The notes under the pieces were generated by a model. It made no database searches, was not told the DNA's origin, and saw only the letters and a program-made list of their open reading frames with translations. This document shows, piece after piece, positions 1 to 6,438 of a stretch of 11,215 nt of DNA. Origin of the DNA: Blastocatellia bacterium (GTDB lineage Bacteria > Acidobacteriota > Blastocatellia > Pyrinomonadales > Pyrinomonadaceae); contig DNNE01000210.1 of assembly GCA_003487805.1 (NCBI GenBank), positions 1 through 11,215 of the forward strand, given 5' to 3'. The position numbers and the translations under genes are program-made. Position 1 is the stretch's first letter, and each line of letters begins with the position of its first letter.

Positions 1-87
1 TTCAGCCCGCAATCCGTTCAGGAATTCTTCGCAGCATCAGCGGCGTTGAAGAACCGACTGGGCTCGTCTCGATAACGGGCTAAAGTC
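1..87. other. Window edge, no gene seen
   Basis: This stretch lies downstream of the CBS-domain gene. I see no open frame with coding character and no obvious hairpin followed by a T run. It may hold the terminator of the CBS gene or the end of a gene outside the window, but nothing supports either. Confidence 0.4.
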
Positions 88-522
88 TCATCGACCACCC
101 GTGATGTAATTCTCCAAATGTTTTATCGTGGATTCTTGTTCAGCAATTACTGCCTTGACTACATCGCCAATCGAAATTATTCCGATCAGTTCGTCGTCTT
201 GTAACACAGGGAGGTGTCGCACACGTTTGACTGTAAACAAAGTCATGCAGTCTTCGATGTTATGCTCAGGACTTACGAAGTACACCTTAGCGCTCATGAT
301 TTCTCGCGCGCTTAACTCTCGTGACGACCTTCCATGCAAGATGACCTTTCTGGCGTAATCTCGCTCCGACAAGATGCCAATGACTTTTGTGCCATCGAGC
401 ACTACCAGAGCGCCGACATTTTTGTCAGCCATGGTCTTGAGCGCATCGAACACAATCGTCTCCTGACTGATCGTCCAGACTTCACTACCTTTTGTTTTCA
501 ATATATCTGCAACGGTTTTCAT
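88..522 (-). CDS. Tandem CBS-domain protein (Bateman module)
   Basis: A 144-residue soluble protein made of two CBS motifs and little else. CBS1 covers about residues 17-65 and ends in the GILSERDYARKV stretch; CBS2 covers about 80-130 and ends in GIISIGDVVKAVI. The short tail ENYITGG is typical of stand-alone two-CBS proteins. CBS pairs bind adenosine nucleotides in the cleft between the repeats and often sense energy charge, but no ligand can be read from this sequence. There is no fused effector domain, so it would act by binding a partner or as a nucleotide sink. A good Shine-Dalgarno sequence (GAGAGGTG, 525-532) sits 2 bases before the ATG, with the AGAGG core about 4 bases away, which supports this start. 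It follows two other small minus-strand genes after a 141-base gap, so co-transcription is possible but not shown. Confidence 0.93.
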   Translation of the reverse strand: MKTVADILKTKGSEVWTISQETIVFDALKTMADKNVGALVVLDGTKVIGILSERDYARKVILHGRSSRELSAREIMSAKVYFVSPEHNIEDCMTLFTVKRVRHLPVLQDDELIGIISIGDVVKAVIAEQESTIKHLENYITGGR

Positions 523-524
523 AG

Positions 525-532
525 CACCTCTC
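525..532 (-). promoter_or_regulatory. Ribosome binding site of the CBS gene
   Basis: On the minus strand the bases read GAGAGGTG just before the ATG at 522-520. This is a good match to the anti-SD complement and fixes the start. Confidence 0.6.
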
Positions 533-663
533 GCCCTGAGTTTGTCAGTAAGTCGGCAATAAGTTACCGCGAGAATCAGGTTTTTTGAAATGGCGGCTTG
601 AGGCGAATCTGTGGAAACGATTTTGAGGCAGTAGCCTGCGCCAGTTTTCCCTCTTCTTCGTCC

Positions 664-855
664 TCACTTCTTCTTAGACGATTTCTTCTTAGGTACCTTT
701 CCTCCTTCTTTGCGGGCTTCAGACAATCCAATCGCGATTGCCTGTTTCTTGCTCGTGACTTTCTTACCGGATTTACCGCTCTTCAGTGTTCCTTCTTTGC
801 GTTCGTGCATTGCCTTCTTAACTTTTGTTTGCGCTTTCTTTCCGTACTTGGCCAT
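664..855 (-). CDS. Small lysine-rich DUF6496-type protein
   Basis: A 63-residue, very basic protein. The N-terminal part starts MAKYGKKAQTKVKKAMHERK and continues through a TLKSGKSGKKVTS segment to an AIAIGLSEARKEG helix, and it ends in an almost pure Lys/Ser tail (residues about 54-63). This layout matches small proteins annotated as DUF6496. Their function is unknown to me; the charge suggests nucleic-acid binding, comparable with histone-H1-like tails, but that is inference. The start has a clear Shine-Dalgarno sequence (GAGGTG, ending 4 bases before the ATG). It begins 19 bases after the stop of the Pro/Thr-rich small gene upstream, so the two are probably co-transcribed. The composition is strongly skewed, and frames on the other strand over it are only the complement of the Lys codons. 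Confidence 0.88.
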   Translation of the reverse strand: MAKYGKKAQTKVKKAMHERKEGTLKSGKSGKKVTSKKQAIAIGLSEARKEGGKVPKKKSSKKK

Positions 856-874
856 AGGTCACCTCAGTTCCTGT

Positions 875-1120
875 TTACAAAGTGCAGTCGATAAAGGGAG
901 TTGGGCTAGGGCTTGGAACCGGTTCCGGCTCAGGAACAGGCGTTGGGGTAACGCCCGGCGATGGACTCGCTGAGGGAGTAGGCGTCGGTGTCGCGGTCGG
1001 CGTTGCCTGGGATTTGTAAAGCTGTGATCGCGTCGCGACGTTGGCTGAGGAATGCCATGACATTCCAAGCACACCAAGAATCATCACCACTATGAGCGGC
1101 AGTGCAACAGTTCGACTCAT
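875..1120 (-). CDS. Small exported Pro/Ser/Thr-rich protein
   Basis: An 81-residue protein with a hydrophobic N-terminal segment (about residues 5-21, a signal peptide or anchor), then about 16 neutral residues, then a low-complexity run of Thr-Pro, Ser-Pro and Glu-Pro dipeptides (about 40-75), ending FIDCTL. I do not recognise a family. The extended Pro-rich part resembles a wall or periplasm spacer, and the kinase at 7504-8988 carries a similar Thr-Pro tract on the outer side of its membrane segment. A lone Cys lies three residues from the C-terminus; there is no lipobox. The gene is supported by one of the best ribosome binding sites in the window (AAGGGAGG, 7 bases before the ATG) and by tight spacing to the DUF6496-type gene downstream. 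Confidence 0.75.
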   Translation of the reverse strand: MSRTVALPLIVVMILGVLGMSWHSSANVATRSQLYKSQATPTATPTPTPSASPSPGVTPTPVPEPEPVPSPSPTPFIDCTL

Positions 1121-1127
1121 GATCGTT

Positions 1128-1135
1128 CCTCCCTT
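1128..1135 (-). promoter_or_regulatory. Strong ribosome binding site of the 81-residue gene
   Basis: The minus strand reads AAGGGAGG, 7 bases before the ATG at 1120-1118. It is close to the ideal Shine-Dalgarno sequence and decides that this low-complexity frame is a real gene. Confidence 0.7.
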
Positions 1136-1468
1136 AACTCACAATAGATTGTAGCGGCCGCGTACAGATGTCTGTTCGCTTACCAGCCACAGGCCGAAGT
1201 AATAATTGGCTGTAATGTCCGCGACCTGATTGGAGCGCAAGTTCGATGCCGAGAAGCGCGTTGTGCTTGTTTGAAATCAGAGAGTTATGGACGAGGAACA
1301 ATCTTCCGGAAATTCTGCCTGACAAGTCAGCGTGCCAGATGAGTGTTAGATGAAACGCTGCGGGGGTTCCCGATATTGGTTTCGTGTGGATTGGTGGATC
1401 GTCTTACCTGGCATGAGTCGATCTCAAAATAAAGGGGCTCGACAACCGGCACTGTTTCTTCTCCGGCC
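1136..1468. other. Gap without a confident gene; possible remnant
   Basis: This spacer separates kdsC from the small-gene cluster. A 63-codon minus-strand frame (1134-1325) lacks a convincing ribosome binding site and a recognisable fold. In another minus-strand frame the region about 1137-1277 reads without a stop and contains DITANYYFGLWLVSEQTSV, whose alternating hydrophobic pattern looks like an outer-membrane barrel strand; a TGA interrupts it upstream and it has no start. It could be a decayed gene end. I see no terminator or RNA gene. Confidence 0.35.
1141..1153 (-). promoter_or_regulatory. Possible -10 box with overlapping palindrome
   Basis: The minus strand has TACAAT (1153-1148), five of six matches to the -10 consensus, about 13 bases before the ribosome binding site of the small exported protein. 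It overlaps the palindrome ACAATagATTGT (1141-1152), which could be an operator. I see no convincing -35 box 16-18 bases upstream, so this is a weak call. Confidence 0.25.
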
Positions 1469-2062
1469 TCAGTGACTTGTAAACTGCTCAACCAATTCAT
1501 CCCAACGGTCCTGGGCCTTCAAAATGAGTTCGATAACTTCACGCACCGCACCGGCGCCGCCATTAAGCGCAGTGACATGGTGAGCCGCACGTTTAGTGTC
1601 TTCGGCAGCATCAGCAACAGCTACCGCCAAACCAACCAGTCGCATGACGCCGATGTCGCTGAGGTCATCGCCGATGAAACAGCATTCTTCAACCGCAACA
1701 TGTGCGTCGGCAATGATCTCTTCCAGCGCAACCATTTTGCTCTCCGCATACTGATGAACGTAGGCCATCTTCAATTCGTGAGCTCTGCGTTCGACGCCGC
1801 TGGAGGCACGGCCCGAAATGATTCCACTCTTGAAACCTGCGCGATGCCAAATGGAGATTCCCTGACCATCACGGGCATGAAACAATTTTTGCTCATCGCC
1901 ATCAGGAGTGAGCCAAATCCGCGCGTCAGTGAGCGTGCCATCGCAATCCATCAGAAGGAGTTTGATTCGCCGCGCGCGCTGCGCGATATCAGTTTCGGGT
2001 TTCGAGTTTTGAGTTTTGAGGTCCACAGTGCCAGTCACCCAAACAACGGTCCGGTGGTCCAA
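1469..2062 (-). CDS. kdsC: KdsC-type Kdo-8-phosphate phosphatase (HAD family)
   Basis: HAD phosphatase of the compact KdsC/YrbI type, which removes phosphate from 3-deoxy-D-manno-octulosonate 8-phosphate to give Kdo for lipid A. Numbered from the TTG start, motif I is DCDGTLTD with the nucleophile Asp39 and acid/base Asp41, motif II is Ser83 in IISGR, motif III is Lys109, and motif IV is GDDLSD with Asp132, Asp133 and Asp136. The short cap-less core and the DGQGISIW segment fit KdsC, a tetramer family. The sugar substrate is assigned from similarity and from kdsA in the same minus-strand run; a related acyl-neuraminate-type HAD phosphatase is less likely. The start is unsure: the longest frame begins with TTG at 2062, GTG codons follow at residues 9 and 13, none has a good ribosome binding site, and residues about 14-24 come from low-complexity spacer-like DNA. 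The gene starts 15 bases after larB. Confidence 0.88.
   Translation of the reverse strand: MDHRTVVWVTGTVDLKTQNSKPETDIAQRARRIKLLLMDCDGTLTDARIWLTPDGDEQKLFHARDGQGISIWHRAGFKSGIISGRASSGVERRAHELKMAYVHQYAESKMVALEEIIADAHVAVEECCFIGDDLSDIGVMRLVGLAVAVADAAEDTKRAAHHVTALNGGAGAVREVIELILKAQDRWDELVEQFTSH
1989..2021. repeat. Low-complexity repeat inside the kdsC 5' end
   Basis: The plus strand holds back-to-back units of the type TTTCGGG / TTTCGAG / TTTTGAG. A related string (sharing TTCGGGTTTCGA) occurs in the intergenic gap at about 7335-7346. Such strings are spacer-like, and here they encode about residues 14-24 of the annotated KdsC. Confidence 0.45.
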
Positions 2063-2077
2063 ACGCCCATCTTGAGT

Positions 2078-2857
2078 CTATGACCCGCTCGCTACTGCTC
2101 GCGGTTCTGTACCGCGGCTATTGATCAAATGCGCCATGTAGCCGGCGCCGAATCCGTTGTCTATGTTAACGACCGCTATCCCGGGCGCGCAGGCGTTCAG
2201 CATCGTCATCAATGCGGCCGTTCCGCCCAGGCCAGTCCCGTAACCGATGCTGGTCGGCACGGCGACGACCGGCGCCGAGACCAGCCCGGCGACCAGCGTC
2301 GGCAGCGCGCCATCCATCCCCGCGACCACAACCACAACGTTCGCGCTGTTCAATTGATCCTGCGCCGCGAGCAGTCGATGAACGCCGGCGACGCCAACAT
2401 CGTAGAGACGCTCTGTGCGACTGCCCAGGGCGAGCGATGTTACGGCTGCCTCTTCGGCGACGGGCACATCGGCGGTCCCCGCGCAGACAATCAACACAGA
2501 AGTTGTTGTCGGCTGCGTACCATTGACGCCCAGTTGAATCATGCGTGCCTCTTCAAAGTATTTCGCGTTGGGCAGACGTGCGGCCACCGCTTCATAAATT
2601 TCACGGCTCGCTCGTGTCGCCAGTATGGGCGAATGCTTTTGTTCGAGCCTCTGCATTATTTCGACGACGTGCTCGATGCGCTTACCTTCGCAAAAAACGA
2701 CCTCGGGGAAACCTTTTCGCAGCGCGCGATGATGATCAAGGCGAGCAAAACCAATATCCTCGTAAGGCAGGTTGCGCAGGCGTTCGACTGCGCTTTCAAC
2801 CGTACGGGCCCCGCTGCGTACTTCACTTAATAGTTCTCGGAGTAATTCTGCTTGCAT
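2078..2857 (-). CDS. larB: LarB, pyridinium-3,5-biscarboxylate synthase
   Basis: LarB carries out the first step of nickel-pincer nucleotide synthesis: it carboxylates the pyridine ring of nicotinic acid adenine dinucleotide and hydrolyses the phosphoanhydride, releasing AMP. The 259-residue length is normal. The N-terminal LarB-specific part includes ARLDHHRALRKGFPEVVFCEGK (about residues 38-59); the C-terminal half (about 118-245) is a PurE/AIR-carboxylase-like fold with SVLIVCAGTADVPVAEEA, VVAGMDGALPTLVAGL, PTSIGYGTGLGG and CAPGIAVVNIDNGFGAG. Cys223 in the last motif matches the cysteine known in Lactiplantibacillus LarB to add to the pyridine ring. The ATG at 2857 has only a weak ribosome binding site, but the protein starts where family members do. 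It sits between larE (upstream, 174-base gap with an inverted repeat) and kdsC (15 bases downstream). LarC, needed for nickel insertion, is not in the window. Confidence 0.95.
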   Translation of the reverse strand: MQAELLRELLSEVRSGARTVESAVERLRNLPYEDIGFARLDHHRALRKGFPEVVFCEGKRIEHVVEIMQRLEQKHSPILATRASREIYEAVAARLPNAKYFEEARMIQLGVNGTQPTTTSVLIVCAGTADVPVAEEAAVTSLALGSRTERLYDVGVAGVHRLLAAQDQLNSANVVVVVAGMDGALPTLVAGLVSAPVVAVPTSIGYGTGLGGTAALMTMLNACAPGIAVVNIDNGFGAGYMAHLINSRGTEPRAVASGS

Positions 2858-2908
2858 ATCTTGTCGGTACTAACCTCAGATCTAACTTGCTATAGCCACC
2901 GTTCTAAT

Positions 2909-3050
2909 GACTTGGTAGGTGTCTTACTTTGCGGTTTTTCTTTGCGACTTTGCGCCTTTGCGTGAAAAACGTGTGAGCAAAGAAGCAATCTCACGCAAAG
3001 ACGCGAAGGCCCAAAGAAACGCAAAGGAAAACTAAGACACTACCAATGAC
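2909..3050. repeat. Long imperfect inverted repeat between larE and larB (MITE-like)
   Basis: The arms 2921-2965 and 2991-3038 pair along nearly their whole length; both begin GTCTTA at the outer end and meet at GCGTGA/TCACGC, with a 25-base loop. The arms are built of CTTTGCG-type units. With one-base gaps the pairing goes on outwards to about 2909 and 3050 (ttGGTAG / ctACCaa). The right arm contains the TAG stop and last codons of larE. It may be a non-autonomous mobile repeat or a transcript-end hairpin. No target-site duplication is obvious. Confidence 0.75.
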
Positions 3051-3832
3051 TTTCGTGTCTGGTAACCTTCTGGATCAATCACGACGTCACGAAATCCGAG
3101 CGCGTTAAGGCGACTTGTGATTTCTGACCGATGAGAGTTCACCAAAGAAAAGTCGCGCGGCTCGACTTCGATTCGGGCCGTCTCACCATGATGACGAACA
3201 CGCACCTGGCCCACGCCGAGTTTTCGCAGGAATGTTTCCGCGCGATCGACCTGCGACAACGATTGCAACGTAATCGGCGTACCGTGCGGAATGCGCGATG
3301 ACAGGCACGCCAGCGCCGGTTTGTCCCACGTCGGCAAACCGAATTTTCGCGACAGTTCCCTCACCTCAATCTTCGTAAGACCCGCGTCAACCAGAGGCGA
3401 AATCACACCGTATTCGATTGCCGCGGCCCGGCCCGGCCGGCGATCATCAAGATCGTCCACGTTCAGCCCGTCGAGTACGCAATCGAATCCCTCGCCGTGC
3501 GCAAAGTCACCAATCCGCGCATACATCTCGCTCTTGCAGAAGTAGCAGCGATTCGCGGCGTTCGCCAGATAGTTCGTATCGAGCGTTTCGAAGGTGCGAA
3601 TAACACAATGCTTCACGCCCATCGCTCTCGCGAGTCCTTCTGCTTCTGCCAATTCTCCGTTCGGCAGCGATTCGCTAAGCGCCGTGACCGCAATGGCGCG
3701 ATCACCAAGTACCTCGTGCGCGACCTTCAAAACGAGAGTCGAATCGACGCCTCCGGAAAAAGCGACCGCGCAAGACGGCAAGCGCACAATCGCCTCGCGC
3801 AGCTTATCCAATTTTGATGCTAGTGGATCCAT
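3032..3832 (-). CDS. larE: LarE, ATP-dependent sulfur transferase
   Basis: LarE adenylates the carboxylates of pyridinium-3,5-biscarboxylic acid mononucleotide and replaces oxygen with sulfur to give the dithiocarboxylate of the NPN cofactor. The 266-residue protein has the PP-loop SGGVDST at 26-32 (ATP pyrophosphatase family), the NRCYFCKSEMY segment with Cys96 and Cys99, and KPALACLSSRIPHGTPIT with Cys176. Cys176 has the same number and setting as the sacrificial cysteine of the Lactiplantibacillus enzyme. Other LarE proteins use three cysteines to hold a [4Fe-4S] cluster that carries the sulfur; Cys96, Cys99 and Cys176 would suit that catalytic rather than sacrificial mode, which is inference. 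The C-terminal part (about 195-260) is the usual small domain. The last codons and the TAG stop lie in an inverted repeat. It lies just upstream of larB on the same strand, forming a split lar pair. Confidence 0.95.
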   Translation of the reverse strand: MDPLASKLDKLREAIVRLPSCAVAFSGGVDSTLVLKVAHEVLGDRAIAVTALSESLPNGELAEAEGLARAMGVKHCVIRTFETLDTNYLANAANRCYFCKSEMYARIGDFAHGEGFDCVLDGLNVDDLDDRRPGRAAAIEYGVISPLVDAGLTKIEVRELSRKFGLPTWDKPALACLSSRIPHGTPITLQSLSQVDRAETFLRKLGVGQVRVRHHGETARIEVEPRDFSLVNSHRSEITSRLNALGFRDVVIDPEGYQTRKSLVVS

Positions 3833-3842
3833 TGATTTCTAT

Positions 3843-3968
3843 CTCCCCTCTCACTCTGGGAGAGGGCCGGGGGTGAGGGCGCGAAGCGTAGCGCGACAGC
3901 ATATTTAAAGAAAGATTTTCTGCGCTCGCTAATTCCCTTACCCAACCCTTTCCCAGAGGGAGAGGGCT
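3843..3968. repeat. Inverted repeat between the M1-like gene and larE
   Basis: The left arm 3843-3879 (with CTCTGGGAGAGGGCCGGGGGT) pairs with the right arm 3934-3968 (CCCAACCCTTTCCCAGAGGGAG); each arm also has its own short CTC/GAG palindrome. Inner parts also pair (about 3887-3899 with 3920-3930), leaving an AT-rich loop. Repeats of the CCCTCTCCC/GGGAGAGGG type are widespread dispersed elements in bacteria. The right edge contains the TAG stop of the M1-like gene. Confidence 0.78.
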
Positions 3969-6258
3969 AACGGACTTCAAACAATTCAATTGCGCCCAGC
4001 TTCAAGTTACCGCCAATGCGAACCAGGACAAAAACCGCGGTTCCCGAATGCTCAACTCCTAATTGCTTCGTATCCAGGGACACGTCAACGGCCACACGAT
4101 CAGCGTCCAGCTGTTCAGTTCGCAACACGCGCGTCTGCCACATTTCAGGTTGAGTTCCCACGACCTGCTGGACAAACCGGCCCAACTCTCCGGGCACAAT
4201 CATCGGCCCGATCTCCGCCTGCCGGCCGGTTCGGATCGCGGTGTCGAGTTGATTCACAAAGTTCTTCGCCGCTTCATCAATGACCGGCGTCGCCGATTCC
4301 GCGCGAATGCGTTCAGCTCGCGCCGCCAGCGTCGATGCATATTCAGCGTCAGCACGAATCGCGTCCGTAAAATTTCGCGAAGCTTCCGCGGCCTGTCCGC
4401 GCCGCAGCGCGATCTCGCCCAGTCCAAAGCTGGACCACGCCAGGCTCGCCGGCAGTGGCACCTTCTCATTCATCAACTGCTTGAACTCTTTTTCGGCGTC
4501 CTCGTTTTTGTTCTCAGCCAACAACGCCCGCCCCAAAACGATCCGGGCCTCCTGCAATCGTGGTGAGGCCGAAAGCATCTGACGCGCCAGCGTTTCCGCT
4601 TTAGCGTATTCCTGCGCGCCGTACAGACGATTGGCTTCAGCCAACGAGGTGGCCACCTCCGGGACGCGCGGTGCAACATCATTTGCGTAATCGAGCTGCG
4701 GATAAAACTTCTGGGGATCTATTTCAACCGAAACCAGATCGGTCGCGTTCTTGAAAGTTACCTGTGCAAAATCATGGGGGGGGATGCTGGTCTGGGCCAT
4801 CACTCGTTGTCCCGAACTGGTCACCCCGGCCACCTCGACCGTCACTTCCATCGACCCGAGATTACGCAAAGCCGCGGTCCATTGGCCGGCCTCCTGCACC
4901 GGCAGACCCGCCATCAGGTCCATGTCTGTACCCTGGTCCAATTCCTGATCCAGTAGAGTCTTCAACGAGCTACCGCCGCGGGCGGCGAAACCAGCGCGCG
5001 CCGCAGCCAACGTCAAACCGTCCGCGCCGGTCTTGCCGCTCGCCAGCAAGGTCTTTATCGTTGCCATGAACAGATCACGACCCACCAGATGATCAGCTAA
5101 TCGCCAGACCATGGCGCCCTTGTTAGCGACAGAATTCAGATAAGTGGGATCAAGCGCCGTCGTGCGTGACAGCGGAGCATCGCGCCTGGCGATTCCCGAG
5201 TAACCCACCCGTTCGCGGGCGAGTTCTGCTTCAGCAGCATCGGCGCCAAACTCCTTTTCGATAAACAGTGTGGCCACAAACCGCGTCAGGCCTTCGCGCA
5301 AGACACCATTCCCCTCGCCGCGCACCGGGGTGTCGGCGCCAATCCATAAATGCCCAATCGCTTCCGCGATCGTCATTGCCGTCGAAGAGTCGATACTCTT
5401 GCGACGAAATGAGCCTTCGCCCAAAAGAACCGCTCCCGCGTCGTCAAAGCCGGCCCCACGTGTGACTGAAATCAGACGCACCGGAACATCCGGGCCCGCG
5501 CCAAATAAGCTCGCATAAAACGAACGCGCGTCGCCGGCCAAACCAATCAAGCTCTCAGCCTTTTTACGTTCGTCAGCGCCGGCGCCTTTTGGGAGATACG
5601 CGGTAATCCCTTTGGTGTTCGCCGTACCGTCAACTCGATCCCAGTTACCGCTCACAAAGAATGGCCGCGCATTCGCTGATTGCTCGAACACGCTATTGCC
5701 GCCGGCGCTTTTCTCAACGCCCGAAGAAATCGCAGTGCCGCCGTTTACCGTCAAGCGAAATGGCGCGTAGTCCGCCCCGCGCGGCGCGAACTCGTTATTG
5801 ACCTGCGGATACCACATCGACTGGGGTAGAAACTGGGAACCAACCGGCGAGAGTGCGGCGATGCCGTTGTTCTCAGTCACCGGCAGGCGATATTCGACAG
5901 TCGCAGTTATGTTTTCGTTTGACGGAACGGAAGCCGGCAGACTAATCGTGATGCGTTGCGCGTTGCCGCGGGCTTCCGGTCGTGATTGATAAGTGGCAGT
6001 CGTTGATCCAATTGTGACTGACTTTACTTCCGCCTTGGAATTGATTCGCAGACTCAGCGTCGATCCCGCGCCACGGCCGATATTGCGCACCGAAATAGTT
6101 GCCCGCGCATTCAGCGCGCGGTCACCACCCGGCGTTGGAACAGTAACGTCAAAGTTCGTGACCAACCACGCGGCGCGTGGTTCATCCTGCGCGCGGGTAA
6201 GGGGCGAGATCGTCAAGCCGCAAAGAAAGATTGATAAAAGGAATCGGCTAAGCTTCAT
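3967..6258 (-). CDS. Exported M1-peptidase-like pseudoenzyme with TPR and NTF2-like tail
   Basis: A 763-residue exported protein. Residues 1-23 are a signal peptide ending near TRAQ. About 30-210 is a beta-rich N-terminal domain like the saddle of M1 aminopeptidases (WYPQVNNEFAPRGADYAPF). About 235-450 is the gluzincin-like domain. M1 enzymes have HEXXH-x18-E; here the aligned residues are Glu299-Ala300-Ile301-Gly302-His303, then Glu322 in REGLTRF, exactly 19 positions on. The first zinc His and the catalytic Glu are lost, the second His and third ligand are kept. The VYEKG motif with the catalytic Tyr is VANKG (Ala378). About 535-650 holds two or three TPRs, and about 660-763 looks NTF2-like. 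It is therefore probably a non-catalytic periplasmic scaffold or binding protein; the role is unknown. It lies between kdsA and larE. No clear ribosome binding site precedes the ATG, but the signal peptide fixes the start. Confidence 0.85.
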   Translation of the reverse strand: MKLSRFLLSIFLCGLTISPLTRAQDEPRAAWLVTNFDVTVPTPGGDRALNARATISVRNIGRGAGSTLSLRINSKAEVKSVTIGSTTATYQSRPEARGNAQRITISLPASVPSNENITATVEYRLPVTENNGIAALSPVGSQFLPQSMWYPQVNNEFAPRGADYAPFRLTVNGGTAISSGVEKSAGGNSVFEQSANARPFFVSGNWDRVDGTANTKGITAYLPKGAGADERKKAESLIGLAGDARSFYASLFGAGPDVPVRLISVTRGAGFDDAGAVLLGEGSFRRKSIDSSTAMTIAEAIGHLWIGADTPVRGEGNGVLREGLTRFVATLFIEKEFGADAAEAELARERVGYSGIARRDAPLSRTTALDPTYLNSVANKGAMVWRLADHLVGRDLFMATIKTLLASGKTGADGLTLAAARAGFAARGGSSLKTLLDQELDQGTDMDLMAGLPVQEAGQWTAALRNLGSMEVTVEVAGVTSSGQRVMAQTSIPPHDFAQVTFKNATDLVSVEIDPQKFYPQLDYANDVAPRVPEVATSLAEANRLYGAQEYAKAETLARQMLSASPRLQEARIVLGRALLAENKNEDAEKEFKQLMNEKVPLPASLAWSSFGLGEIALRRGQAAEASRNFTDAIRADAEYASTLAARAERIRAESATPVIDEAAKNFVNQLDTAIRTGRQAEIGPMIVPGELGRFVQQVVGTQPEMWQTRVLRTEQLDADRVAVDVSLDTKQLGVEHSGTAVFVLVRIGGNLKLGAIELFEVR

Positions 6259-6337
6259 AAGTGATCGAAGTCATCGTGTTATGACGTGTAGATATTGGTA
6301 ATTGAGAATTGCCCAGCGCAAAACCGGCCGCGTTCCG

Positions 6338-6409
6338 AGACTGGAGCGCAAGCGTCCTCGCTTGCCCTGCCCTGGGGTAGCAGCAACCGGGACGGTTGCG
6401 CTCCAGTCT
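6338..6409. repeat. Inverted repeat between kdsA and the M1-like gene
   Basis: The arms 6338-6365 and 6383-6409 begin with the same 14 bases when read inwards (AGACTGGAGCGCAA) and stay similar to the end (CGTCC then CG-rich CTTGC/GTTGC), around a 17-base loop. The unit GGAGCGCAAGCGTCC is typical of dispersed palindromic repeats. Its translation yields a spurious 64-codon frame. A stable hairpin here could end the kdsA transcript or protect it. Confidence 0.75.
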
Positions 6410-6438
6410 GATGCCTCGCACTTTCAATTCCCAGTTTT

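Noticed and set aside
1134..1325. 63-codon minus-strand frame as a gene
   Set aside because: No ribosome binding site, no recognisable motif, and the competing frame over the same DNA looks no worse; kept only as a possible remnant.
1472..2083. 203-codon plus-strand frame opposite kdsC
   Set aside because: It is the complement of a gene with complete HAD motifs; its own translation shows no domain.
2129..2830. 233-codon plus-strand frame opposite larB
   Set aside because: Arg/His-rich shadow of the larB coding strand; larB motifs are complete.
3804..3989. Minus-strand frame between the M1-like gene and larE
   Set aside because: It is the translation of the inverted repeat at 3843-3968 (PRVRGE-type peptide) and not a gene.
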